This document shows, piece by piece, positions 45,350 through 53,703 of a stretch of 64,000 nucleotides of DNA; position 1 is the first letter of the stretch; every line of letters starts with the position of its first letter. The stretch is from the NCBI GenBank assembly GCA_020832235.1, contig JAFIEZ010000018.1, positions 186,001 to 250,000 on the forward strand. Direction: 5' to 3'. A program made the translations under genes and the position numbers. Below the pieces are notes generated by a model. It was not told the origin of the DNA. It searched no databases and worked only from the letters and a program-made list of their open reading frames with translations. Source of the DNA: Bacteroidota bacterium (GTDB lineage: Bacteria > Bacteroidota > Rhodothermia > Balneolales > HLUCCA01).

Positions 45350-45521
45350 TTATTTATGAGGAATCTTCGGTATACCTAAGGTTATGGGTATCTCTGTTTA
45401 AATCGTTTTAATTGAAACTTACATGAATATTATCGGGGTAGTTGTAAATGTATCTAAACGATTTCGTTACATTTGTATACGTGTGTGCTGTGGTTATGAT
45501 TTTGGTTGCAGTACTTCACGC

Positions 45522-46754
45522 TCATTGGTAAGTAACACTGATACCGGGCGGATATGCATAATCGCTCCATAGTCTGTCCATTAAGGCGGCATCCGGTTCA
45601 CCGTCGCTGGTTATTATTCGAAACCTTGTTACATATGGCCGCCCCGGCTGGATACTCATTTCACCCATTTGTGTTGGAGCAAAATTGAAAAACGGCTCTG
45701 ATGGATGAATTCTTGCGGGTTGAGGGAAACGATAATTCGAGGGATGTGCCATGATTGCGAATCCAGCCAGGTGATCGTCGATATAGCCACCCATGTGTAC
45801 CCACCTTGCCCGCTGAGCGTTACCATCTCTTCCCAGACCTTCAGACGTGAGGAATTCTGACATAAAAGGGTCGTCCCAATCTTTATGACCACGAAATCCT
45901 ATCCCACCATACCGATATTCCGGTAATATCAGTGGACTTCCGGTATTAGTTGTTTGGGTTACGGTGATGTCAAATATGTGGTAAGCCTTATCTGTACGGG
46001 GAATGTCAAATACCCGAACTTCCCACATTTCGTTTAGGGCAATTTTCGATTCCTCACCTGTAAGATCAACAAAGTGGTGTCTGGAAACGAGGCCGCCCAT
46101 GACCGGACCTTCCCAGTAATGAAGCATCGTATCAATGTCGACTCTACCAGAGTTCCGGTGCACATTCCAAAAATCCGGTGTATTTCCCTCAAATACGGTG
46201 TTTGTCCAGGCTGACCAAATGCCTGCGTGGTGCGGATGCTGCTGGGCGTTGAGGTGATTAGTTAATTCAAAGCCGTCGGGAGAGAAAATCGGATGTATGT
46301 AGCCCCCTCGTTTATAACGTTCGTCGAGCTCCTGAGGAGGTGAGTTTTCACCGTGGAAGTATCGCAACACACTTCCCTGTGAAGTACGAAATTCTATAGT
46401 AACATCATTTTTAAGAATAGAAACCGCTTGTTGAGCAGATGAATTGGCTACGGATGACTGATTCTGTGCTTGAGAGACGGTCTTTACCGTGAATACTGTA
46501 TTTGTACCTGCTTTTAGTGAGGGTAGCACAAACCAACCGGTATTCTCAGCATCAACTTGCAGGAGCGATTCGGTACCAGTTTCATCTGTTAACACATAGC
46601 TGCCGGATTCAAGGGAAATAGGCAGGGGGAAATGTATGATCGTATTGGTTCGATCAAACGCACCGGCATCAACATGAATGTTAAATTCCTGAGCTGAGAG
46701 AACGGGAATTGTCACCATGAAATTCAGAATGAGTATGGGCAATAATGATTTCAT
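45522..46754 (-). CDS. DUF6807 (PmoA-like) secreted protein
   Basis: A 410-residue exported protein (signal peptide ending VLSAQ) of the DUF6807 family, formerly labelled PmoA, which accompanies Gfo/Idh/MocA and TIM-barrel isomerase genes in glycan loci of Bacteroidota and Planctomycetota. Conserved parts are KRGGYIHPIFSPDG, LNAQQHPHHAGIW and YRYGGIGFRGHKDW. The His-rich segment could bind a metal or the active-site sugar. It is not a methane monooxygenase subunit. It lies between the two oxidoreductase groups. The function is not established. Confidence 0.8.
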   Translation of the reverse strand: MKSLLPILILNFMVTIPVLSAQEFNIHVDAGAFDRTNTIIHFPLPISLESGSYVLTDETGTESLLQVDAENTGWFVLPSLKAGTNTVFTVKTVSQAQNQSSVANSSAQQAVSILKNDVTIEFRTSQGSVLRYFHGENSPPQELDERYKRGGYIHPIFSPDGFELTNHLNAQQHPHHAGIWSAWTNTVFEGNTPDFWNVHRNSGRVDIDTMLHYWEGPVMGGLVSRHHFVDLTGEESKIALNEMWEVRVFDIPRTDKAYHIFDITVTQTTNTGSPLILPEYRYGGIGFRGHKDWDDPFMSEFLTSEGLGRDGNAQRARWVHMGGYIDDHLAGFAIMAHPSNYRFPQPARIHPSEPFFNFAPTQMGEMSIQPGRPYVTRFRIITSDGEPDAALMDRLWSDYAYPPGISVTYQ

Positions 46755-46865
46755 GTGTTTTATTATTCAACAGGTTACCCTCATATCCAAGCAGCTAACA
46801 TCATGGTTGCAAACTCCGAGCTATTCGAAGAGCCTATTGCATTACTGCTACATAGATTAAAACCC

Positions 46866-46922
46866 AAAAAGACACCTCAGTCCGGTAAATACGCCGTAAG
46901 CATATTCATTGGTCTGAGGTGT
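46866..46922 (-). terminator. Intrinsic terminator after the Tat-exported oxidoreductase gene
   Basis: On the minus strand ACACCTCAG pairs with CTGAGGTGT (plus-strand positions 46914-46922 and 46872-46880), followed by CTTTTTGGG. The loop is about 33 nt. Confidence 0.7.
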
Positions 46923-46941
46923 ACATTCTTGGGGAGGGTCA

Positions 46942-48276
46942 CTAGATTCGTGGCTCCCAGCCTGGCTCATACTGGCGGCTCCATAGGCTCATCGCCTCAG
47001 AATCACCGATAATACGCCCGTTGCGTGGGTCTAAGTTCAATGATCGGCCAACATATTGGGAGATATTGGCGAGGTGGAGTGCTTTTACAGAGATTTGTCC
47101 TTCATCTATAGGAGAGTTCAGTTTTTCACCTCTGGTAATCGCTTTAGCAAAGTTATCGATGTGCAGATCGGTCATGTCACCGCCTCCAACCGTGTCGAGT
47201 GCGTCCACTACCTGACCAACTTTGACGCTTTTAACTTCTTTGTTATCCATGTCGTAAACGATATAACCGCTACGATCTATGAGGATGGTACCCTTGGTTC
47301 CATGAATGGTTGTACCTCTGCCTCTATCGTAAAACTGGAATCCATTTGCACTTCGGCCTTCCCAATTGATTAGTTTGCCTTCAGCAAATTCAAAATTCAC
47401 GTTTTGTGTGTCATAAAATTCCCAATCATCATCAAAGGCAAACCTTCCGCCAGCAGAGCTGATGCGGGTAGGATGGGTAACACCGAGAGCCCAGCGTGCG
47501 ATGTCGTATTCATGCGTTCCATTGTTCAATGCTTCACCTGTACCCCATTTCCAGAACCAGTGCCAGTTATAGTGAATAATATTATCACGATAAGGAGTTC
47601 TCGGGGCAGGACCTTGCCATAACTCGTAATCTAACCACTCCGGTACCGGAGCAATTCGTCCTCTTCCTATGGTATCGCGTGGATTGGCGTAGAATGCTTT
47701 TGCATAATATGGTTCACCAATAATTCCGTCGGCGATGTCTTTCATAGCCTGAATTGACTCGGGAGCAGATCGTTGTTGGTTACCCATTTGCACTACTTTA
47801 CCGTATCGCTGAGTAGCCTGAACAATGAGGTCGGCTTCTGCAGGGTTATGGCTACCAGGCTTTTCTACGTACACATGCTTACCAGCCTTCAAGGCCATAA
47901 TGGTGGCAGCGGTATGCCAGTGATCGGGCGCGGCAACAACCAATGCGTCAACATCGGGGTCTTCCAATGCCTTGCGGAAATCTGTACCGGTTTCTGGTCG
48001 AGTACCTTGTTTTTCAGCTACCTTTTCTGCCAAGCCTGCAAGAGGACGGTTATCTACATCGTATAGCGATTTTACATGTGTGCCTTTAACTTCGGCGAAG
48101 GTATTGGCCAATACGGAAGCGCGGCTTCTGGCGGCCATTACCGCAACATTTACGCGATCATTGGCTCCAAGAACAGAGCCTTTTGCCATAGTAAAGGGCC
48201 CTGCAAGGCCAATTCCGGCGCCCACCACGGCCGATTTTTTTAAGAAGTCACGTCGACTTACATTTTTTACAGACAT
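46942..48276 (-). CDS. Tat-exported Gfo/Idh/MocA-family protein with altered Rossmann motif
   Basis: A 444-residue family member with a clear Tat signal (SRRDFLKKSAVVGAGIGLAG, residues 7-26). The EKP motif (138-140, HVYVEKPGSHN) and C-terminal domain (ALNNGTHEYDIARWALGV) are intact. However, the glycine-rich loop that normally reads G-x-G-x-x-G is AARSRA (residues 48-53), so all three glycines are replaced. Either the dinucleotide is held differently or lost. The spacing to the upstream lipoprotein relative is 49 bp, so these two exported proteins are likely produced together. The usual substrate class is sugars; none can be assigned. Confidence 0.88.
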   Translation of the reverse strand: MSVKNVSRRDFLKKSAVVGAGIGLAGPFTMAKGSVLGANDRVNVAVMAARSRASVLANTFAEVKGTHVKSLYDVDNRPLAGLAEKVAEKQGTRPETGTDFRKALEDPDVDALVVAAPDHWHTAATIMALKAGKHVYVEKPGSHNPAEADLIVQATQRYGKVVQMGNQQRSAPESIQAMKDIADGIIGEPYYAKAFYANPRDTIGRGRIAPVPEWLDYELWQGPAPRTPYRDNIIHYNWHWFWKWGTGEALNNGTHEYDIARWALGVTHPTRISSAGGRFAFDDDWEFYDTQNVNFEFAEGKLINWEGRSANGFQFYDRGRGTTIHGTKGTILIDRSGYIVYDMDNKEVKSVKVGQVVDALDTVGGGDMTDLHIDNFAKAITRGEKLNSPIDEGQISVKALHLANISQYVGRSLNLDPRNGRIIGDSEAMSLWSRQYEPGWEPRI

Positions 48277-48325
48277 AGTTTAATCTCCGATAAAATTAAC
48301 TGAGTGATTTGAAATGATTTACATA

Positions 48326-49726
48326 CTACCGTGATGCATTTTGAAGAGCCAGTTCTCTGCCATGTGTTGTGATATAATATTTGGCAATCATATTTGGAAC
48401 TTCCCAATCAGGTAGCGCACCTTGTCTTAGGTATTGGAAGAATGACTGAGCAACCATCCCGAAATGGGCTTCGTGACCGTAATGAAATTCGTCGGGTATT
48501 TGAAGCTCCCATCCTCCAGGCACTTCCACATATCCGGCGCCCGGGTACTGCTGCTGCAACCTGGTCATCATTGAGGCAAAGGCAGGCTGAAGCTCCTGCA
48601 TCGTAACACCATCGGCAGGCTCTACGTATACCGTAGCTCTGTAGTTTTGCTCCATCCCTTGTCTTACTACCAGATTAGAACGTGTACCCCGGATCATCGT
48701 GAAGTGGGTATCATTACCACCTTCAGGGGCTTCATAGTCCCATTGCACACGTACTCTAACGTGGTGACCGTTCAGTAAATAATCAATTTCCCCATTACTG
48801 TATAGTGGAAGATTCCCTTGTCGATTCAACTGATCGCGCAGATAATCTGGAAATTGAGCTTCTCCTGTAATTCGCTGAAATTGGGGGCGGGTAACCAAGG
48901 TATACCACCTACGCGCATCCAATAAGGTTACATCTTCTTCGTAGTTTATAATTTGATCAGGAAATGCAACCCACATAGATAAATCTACCAGGTGTACAGT
49001 TACATCTACAATGCCTTCCCCTTGCTGTCGTACATCAAAATACCATGGCGGACGCTGAAGCGGAGATCCGGCTACGTATTTGAACAAGTGGTGGATACTT
49101 TCTTTGAAGATTGCCGGTTCTTCTTTGGAACCTACAACAAGCTCGCCAAACACATCCTGTTCCTGCATGAGCCTGCGTAAAACACCGGATGTAACCTCAC
49201 GACGTTCTGTCATGATATCATATAGTAAGACGTTATTTTCTTCAGCTTGCTGAAAAGCATCGCGCAAGAGTTCCCAGCCTTCCGTGTCTATGGCCATGGG
49301 CTTATCTGACAATACATTGATCCCTCTGCTGAGCGTCTGGTGGATATAGCTGGTTTTAAGGCGATTATTTCCAGCCGTTACCATTACGTTCCCCAATCTC
49401 ATATTAAGCATGCGTTCGAGGTAGTTCCTGCCCGTAAACACATGTGAAACCCAGTTTGTAGGATCATCGGCTCTATTGTTGAACCCTTCAATTCTAGACA
49501 TGTGTAAGTCTATGTCTGGACCATTTGGTGCGAAAACAAATACATTTTCGTCAAGGTCCGGAATGTTATTTTTTTGAATGAGCGCTGCATGAAAATGACC
49601 CGGATTAAGGGTCATCAGTCTGAACTTTTCAGGCTCTGCCGGCTCTTCATTACTAGTGCACCCAACAGTCATAAGTGCAATACCCATAAGCGGTAAAAAG
49701 GTTCTGGCAAATTTTTTAAACGTCAT
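48326..49726 (-). CDS. Lipoprotein oxidoreductase relative (putative oxidoreductase C-terminal domain)
   Basis: A 466-residue lipoprotein (lipobox ALMTVGC near residue 23). The N-terminal half is a degenerate Gfo/Idh Rossmann fold starting FRLMTLNPGHFHAALIQK, where the glycine-rich loop is replaced by NPGHFHAA, and the EKP position reads DKP (VLSDKPMAID). The second half matches the putative oxidoreductase C-terminal family found with exported Gfo/Idh proteins in Bacteroidota. It probably acts on sugars in the periplasm or at the cell surface. It heads a pair with the Tat-exported gene 49 bp downstream. Confidence 0.82.
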   Translation of the reverse strand: MTFKKFARTFLPLMGIALMTVGCTSNEEPAEPEKFRLMTLNPGHFHAALIQKNNIPDLDENVFVFAPNGPDIDLHMSRIEGFNNRADDPTNWVSHVFTGRNYLERMLNMRLGNVMVTAGNNRLKTSYIHQTLSRGINVLSDKPMAIDTEGWELLRDAFQQAEENNVLLYDIMTERREVTSGVLRRLMQEQDVFGELVVGSKEEPAIFKESIHHLFKYVAGSPLQRPPWYFDVRQQGEGIVDVTVHLVDLSMWVAFPDQIINYEEDVTLLDARRWYTLVTRPQFQRITGEAQFPDYLRDQLNRQGNLPLYSNGEIDYLLNGHHVRVRVQWDYEAPEGGNDTHFTMIRGTRSNLVVRQGMEQNYRATVYVEPADGVTMQELQPAFASMMTRLQQQYPGAGYVEVPGGWELQIPDEFHYGHEAHFGMVAQSFFQYLRQGALPDWEVPNMIAKYYITTHGRELALQNASR

Positions 49727-50060
49727 TTTTTAATCCAGTGATTTCAGGTTTAATCCGTATGGAGGTATTTCGGTTAATTTTGCGGCATTAAGCCACCAGC
49801 AATAGCCCATTTTGACCTCACTTAATCGGTTACTAAATATAATGGTCTACTTTTAGATAACAAATTAAAATCGCTTCCAGAGGGCATTATTTACACCCGT
49901 AAACAAGTCCTTTTTACCCGTCTAGGCGGTTGCTGCCGATACGATTTCAGGCGATCAACATCCGTACTGCTAGATTGTATGCCATGATGACAAAAGACAT
50001 CCGGTTCTGGCGTTAAACCCGTTGCAGCAGGCTAAAAATAAACGAGCCCGAGAGATTGTC
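49727..50060. other. Intergenic region upstream of the lipoprotein oxidoreductase
   Basis: About 334 bp. It contains the presumed promoter of the gene at 49726 and a possible 26-codon leader frame (49730-49810). I see no RNA gene, insertion sequence or recognisable gene remnant. Confidence 0.6.
49730..49810 (-). CDS. Possible 26-codon leader peptide
   Basis: A short frame starts at an ATG with GAGG spaced 6 bases upstream, a better ribosome-binding site than most genes here. It encodes MGYCWWLNAAKLTEIPPYGL and six more residues, and stops one codon before the ATG of the oxidoreductase gene, in the same frame. It may be a leader peptide for translational coupling, or chance. Confidence 0.3.
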   Translation of the reverse strand: MGYCWWLNAAKLTEIPPYGLNLKSLD

Positions 50061-50585
50061 TTAATTCCGAATAAACGGGTTGTTTTCAGAATGAATTTCA
50101 GAAGGCATATTTTCGGATGTAACCGATCCACGCACTCTATATTCCTTGCCGCTGATCGGACCTTTCAGTACCATATCAAAGTTACCTTTGATGAAGTTTC
50201 GTTGTATCTCCGTTATGGTAAATGAGCCCGTTTGCGATGCCAGACGTTCAACGGGGTCCATACCATCAAACATACAAAGCATAGCTGTGCGAACTTGTTC
50301 CCGATCTACAACGTCATAGGTTCCGGGTCCAGGTGCAACACTGAAATTCAGCATATGAATAACGCAACGGCTCGTACTGTCAACTCCCATAGTTATGGTA
50401 TAACTTGACGGAGTCATCATAAGCTCCGAAGTACCATTTAGGCTAAACTCCTCGTCTTCGTGCTCCACAGTTAGATGAAATATGTAGCTCGGGTTATTGG
50501 GATCGTTTGCCATTGCCTGCATATTGACTGAAAAAGCGATTATGCACGCAAAAAGAAATGTAGGTACGATTTTACTGAACTTCAT
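50061..50585 (-). CDS. Small secreted protein, unknown function
   Basis: A 174-residue protein with a signal peptide (hydrophobic FLFACIIAFSVNM, cleavage near QAMA/ND). I do not recognise the family. The mature part is predicted all-beta, with GTYDVVDREQVRTAMLCMFDG in the middle and two cysteines (CVIHM, LCMF) that might form a disulfide; the fold could be lipocalin-like or a small binding domain. It sits downstream of the PL5/PL38-like gene, after a 21-bp palindrome, and may belong to the same locus. Confidence 0.65.
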   Translation of the reverse strand: MKFSKIVPTFLFACIIAFSVNMQAMANDPNNPSYIFHLTVEHEDEEFSLNGTSELMMTPSSYTITMGVDSTSRCVIHMLNFSVAPGPGTYDVVDREQVRTAMLCMFDGMDPVERLASQTGSFTITEIQRNFIKGNFDMVLKGPISGKEYRVRGSVTSENMPSEIHSENNPFIRN

Positions 50586-50623
50586 AGAATTCTATCGGAT
50601 TAGTGAGTGGGTTTGTAACATAG

Positions 50624-50644
50624 AACGTTTTATCGTAAAACGTT
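50624..50644. repeat. 21-bp palindrome AACGTTTTA-TCG-TAAAACGTT
   Basis: Two perfect 9-bp arms (50624-50632 and 50636-50644) around TCG, in the 67-bp gap between the lyase stop and the next start. No T run follows, so an operator or a processing hairpin fits better than a terminator. Confidence 0.6.
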
Positions 50645-50652
50645 AGTGTAAC

Positions 50653-51864
50653 TTATGCCGGATTTGGTAGTCCAACCCAGAGAATTATGTTTTTTAGCAC
50701 CAGATTCCGCAGGCCTTCATGCGATAAAGGGACCTCAGGAACATTTTGCCAGGTAGTGAGGTATTCCATATCGTCGTAGGCCATGGCCGAAAGCAACAAA
50801 AATGGTTGCTGACCGGGCAGTTCATCCCAATAATCAACGTCTGGTTCAAAGGGCCATTCCTCTTTGTGTCGGGTATAATGATGAATGAAATCAACAGCCT
50901 TTTTCATTCCACGACCATCTTCCAGTTCAAAATCCCAGATACCAAGTCCTTCTATTTCCAGAATATGAGCCAGTAAAACCATCCCATTGATGTTAAAAAA
51001 CGAGTACGCGTATGGACGAGTTCTTTCCAGTTCATAATGGAAGCTGCCATCGTCCGACATTTGATTCGGAATGAGAATGGATTTCGTTCTTTCCCGAACA
51101 AATTCCAATGATTCTTCGTCACCTGTGAGGCTGGCAAATGCAGCAACCTGTGCATGCCACCAGGTTCCGTGATTATTGCGCCAGTTCATTTCCTCTATAC
51201 CGTAAGGATGTGTTTTGAGCCAGACGGTATATGCATTGAACCATGTTTTAATCGCTTCGATATCAAATTGACTCACATAGGGTGACTGCGCCAGAATATT
51301 GGCTGCCTGTGCAACATCAATCAGATGCACGGTATCAATAATTCCGATACCTCTTCCGGTTACTCTGCCTGTTATTGCCTGAGCGTAACGCAGATGAGGA
51401 TTCATCTTTGTGTCAGGATTCACAAACCATGCATTGAGATGCCTCATTGCATGCTCAGCATAACGTTGGTCACCGGTAAGCAGATAGGCAGCCGTGAGGG
51501 TTCCGGATATGGTAGACAACCGTTTCATAGCATCGAGGTGATCCACAAAATTATCGGGATTCACAATGCCATCTCTGCGAATGTAAGGTCCGCCGGGATT
51601 ATCCGGATCGGGCCACCAGTACGTACCTTCCGAAAAGTAATCGTGCAGTCCACCCGCGCTTCGCTCACTACTTGATGCCGTTACAGTGACGGGCTCAGCC
51701 GCCAGGAATGCATCGGCAGACTCAATCACACGTTGACGTTCCGCTTCAACAATCACCTCGACAACAGCATCCTGAATAGAGCCTCGTTGTTGCTCTGATT
51801 GCGAACATGCCGTGGCTACGGCAAATAACAGGATACCTGTTGTGATGGTTGTATGAAGCTTCAT
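50653..51864 (-). CDS. PL5/PL38-like polysaccharide lyase, lipoprotein
   Basis: A 403-residue lipoprotein (lipobox VATAC, Cys20) of the alginate-lyase superfamily, an alpha/alpha-barrel. TYWWPDPDNPGGPYIRRDG (81-99) and Asn231-His232 in RNNHGTWWHAQ are family signatures; ELERTRPYAYS supplies Arg281 with Tyr285/Tyr287, the likely catalytic base and acid. The WWPDPDNPGGPY form is typical of the branch that includes PL38 glucuronan lyases more than of true PL5 alginate lyases. With GH88 and KduI/KduD in the locus, cleavage of a glucuronate- or galacturonate-containing chain is more likely than of alginate. It is 69 bp downstream of the TIM-barrel gene. Confidence 0.85.
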   Translation of the reverse strand: MKLHTTITTGILLFAVATACSQSEQQRGSIQDAVVEVIVEAERQRVIESADAFLAAEPVTVTASSSERSAGGLHDYFSEGTYWWPDPDNPGGPYIRRDGIVNPDNFVDHLDAMKRLSTISGTLTAAYLLTGDQRYAEHAMRHLNAWFVNPDTKMNPHLRYAQAITGRVTGRGIGIIDTVHLIDVAQAANILAQSPYVSQFDIEAIKTWFNAYTVWLKTHPYGIEEMNWRNNHGTWWHAQVAAFASLTGDEESLEFVRERTKSILIPNQMSDDGSFHYELERTRPYAYSFFNINGMVLLAHILEIEGLGIWDFELEDGRGMKKAVDFIHHYTRHKEEWPFEPDVDYWDELPGQQPFLLLSAMAYDDMEYLTTWQNVPEVPLSHEGLRNLVLKNIILWVGLPNPA

Positions 51865-51933
51865 GTTAACGTGCGTTTTGGTTTTGGTGCTGTTCTGACA
51901 CCTTTCGACAGATATTAGAACACATCTGCAAGA

Positions 51934-52812
51934 TTAGTCAGCGGTTATGCTCAGAATGTAGGCCCGGCTTTGCGGCAAACGTGAAACGACCTCAGGATGT
52001 CCATCTTCAATGAAGAAATACTCGATATTGGTATCCATTGATGCCCGGAGCACGCTTGGGAAGTCAACCTGGCCGGTGCCCAGAATTACATCGTTCTCGA
52101 TCGGTGTTCCACCGGAGAGATCACCAACAACGCCTTTTTTGAGGTCTCGCAGGTGCATGAGGCGGAATCTATCGGGATATCGCTGCAGCAGCTCTACAGG
52201 ATCATGCCCTGGATGAACAACCCACATCACATCCATTTCAAAGCTCACATACTCGGGATTGGTATTTTGAACCATATAGTCGAACAAGGTTCCATCACCG
52301 TGTGGCACGAACTCGAAACCATGATTGTGATATGCAAAGCGAATGTCATAATTAAGCAAGTACCGACCGGCATTATTGAAATGCTGCACCGCTTCACGGG
52401 CCATTTCCAGGGTGAACATGCCATCGCGTGGAATATTGGCAACGCGTACAAACTTCGCGCCCAATGTAGAAGCATCGCTGGCAATTTGCGTGAGGTCGTT
52501 TTGGATGCCGACGTAGCTCACGCCATAGGAAATCGCGTACATGCCACGCTCATCAAGCAGCTCACGAAGCTCTGCCGCAGTAAGTCCGAAAAGACTGGAA
52601 AACTCAATTTTTGTGATGCCTATTTCTTTGAGCATATCGAGTGTTCCGGGCACATCTTCAGCAAATTGATTGCGGAGTGACCACGACACTACACCAGGAT
52701 CAGATACGATGGGCTCTGATTGTGGCGGTGGGGTTTGCTGGCATCCGATGGAGGTTATAAAAATAACAGCCATCATTGCCATTAACGTTATTTTGCTTGA
52801 TACGCTTTTCAT
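51934..52812 (-). CDS. Lipoprotein TIM-barrel sugar isomerase/epimerase-like protein
   Basis: A 292-residue member of the AP endonuclease 2 / xylose isomerase-like TIM-barrel family, exported as a lipoprotein (lipobox TSIGC, Cys24). Metal-binding positions are retained: Glu in IEFSSLFG or AYHNHGFEF, Asp in FEMDVMWVVHPGHDP, His in LMHLRDLKKG and Glu in YFFIEDGHPE. Cytoplasmic relatives isomerise sugars, but exported ones in Bacteroides act with Gfo/Idh oxidoreductases on 3-keto-glycosides, which suits the neighbours at 42-50 kb. It lies between the deacetylase and the lyase in one minus-strand run. Confidence 0.86.
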   Translation of the reverse strand: MKSVSSKITLMAMMAVIFITSIGCQQTPPPQSEPIVSDPGVVSWSLRNQFAEDVPGTLDMLKEIGITKIEFSSLFGLTAAELRELLDERGMYAISYGVSYVGIQNDLTQIASDASTLGAKFVRVANIPRDGMFTLEMAREAVQHFNNAGRYLLNYDIRFAYHNHGFEFVPHGDGTLFDYMVQNTNPEYVSFEMDVMWVVHPGHDPVELLQRYPDRFRLMHLRDLKKGVVGDLSGGTPIENDVILGTGQVDFPSVLRASMDTNIEYFFIEDGHPEVVSRLPQSRAYILSITAD

Positions 52813-52901
52813 GTTTGTGTGTTTGTTAGTGTACGTTTGGATTCTCTTTAGATTTATGCATCAGCGTTGTGATGGAAGTTAACCCATCCGGCGATGTACT
52901 A

Positions 52902-53669
52902 TTACATTGAATTCAGGCTGCTCAGTTCGTCCATGGTATAAAACCTCATATCGTGTTCTTTCATATAATCGAAAAGAGCACGGAGTGTACGGTATTCCGT
53001 CTGATTGCGATCGGTAAACATCGGCACTGTTTTATGTCCAAACAGCACAACAATTTTATTGTGTTCTTTGGCGTACTCCAGCAACGATAACAGATAAGCC
53101 ATGTCGAAATCATCGCGGTGGCTGTCAATACCTCTTCCGAAAACAAGATTACTGCCATTATAAAATCCTCGGAAATATTCAATTTCTGGATTTCCGCTGG
53201 TGGTACCTCGTAATAAGCGGAACCGGTCGAATAGAAGCGAATCTAATTGGGCGTCACGATTTCCGTAAGGATAGGCAAATGTTGTTGGGAAGAAATTATT
53301 TTGCTCCATTATGTCCATCATCGGATTAATTTCATAGTCGAGGTAAGCCTGAATTCCATTTTCGGATATGTATTCAACCCCACGAATATGATGATACCCA
53401 TGGGCGGCAATTTCATGACCTTCGTCTTGTAAGCGATGCAGCATAGCGATTTCATCATCAGAAAAGCGATGAAAACGGGATAAATAAAACGTTGCCTTCC
53501 ATCCGTATTCTCTGAAAATTTCGTTGGCCTCATACCAGTCATGTATATGCGTATCATCAAACGACAACGCAATTCCGGGTTGTAGCTGCAGCACACGCTG
53601 CGCATGCACACGATCCGGGTGTACGACCAGCATCATGAGTACGGCTATCAACAACGTTGTTATGTTCAT
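52902..53669 (-). CDS. Polysaccharide deacetylase (NodB-like)
   Basis: A 255-residue exported enzyme of the carbohydrate esterase 4 / NodB type, removing acetyl groups from sugars. Motif 1 is GIALSFDDTHIHDWYE (metal Asp), motif 2 is EIAAHGYHH, with the two His ligands, and FAYPYGNRD is a later motif. I chose the ATG at 53669, which gives a proper signal peptide (MNITTLLIAVLMMLVV, cleavage near VHAQ). The open frame continues about 300 bp further upstream, but there it overlaps a different coding remnant and has no sense. Deacetylation would expose acetylated uronan to the lyases. Confidence 0.88.
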   Translation of the reverse strand: MNITTLLIAVLMMLVVHPDRVHAQRVLQLQPGIALSFDDTHIHDWYEANEIFREYGWKATFYLSRFHRFSDDEIAMLHRLQDEGHEIAAHGYHHIRGVEYISENGIQAYLDYEINPMMDIMEQNNFFPTTFAYPYGNRDAQLDSLLFDRFRLLRGTTSGNPEIEYFRGFYNGSNLVFGRGIDSHRDDFDMAYLLSLLEYAKEHNKIVVLFGHKTVPMFTDRNQTEYRTLRALFDYMKEHDMRFYTMDELSSLNSM

Positions 53670-53703
53670 CGCATGTTTGAAGTTATGGGGTTGAGACCCT
53701 TGC

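Noticed and set aside
45522-46754. Methane monooxygenase subunit PmoA
   Set aside because: The old family label is misleading; the sequence is a secreted DUF6807 protein in a sugar locus, without membrane helices.
37048-52812. Alginate utilisation
   Set aside because: The PL5-like lyase belongs rather to the PL38-type branch, and KduI/KduD/GH88 are the route for other unsaturated uronates; no DEH reductase is present.
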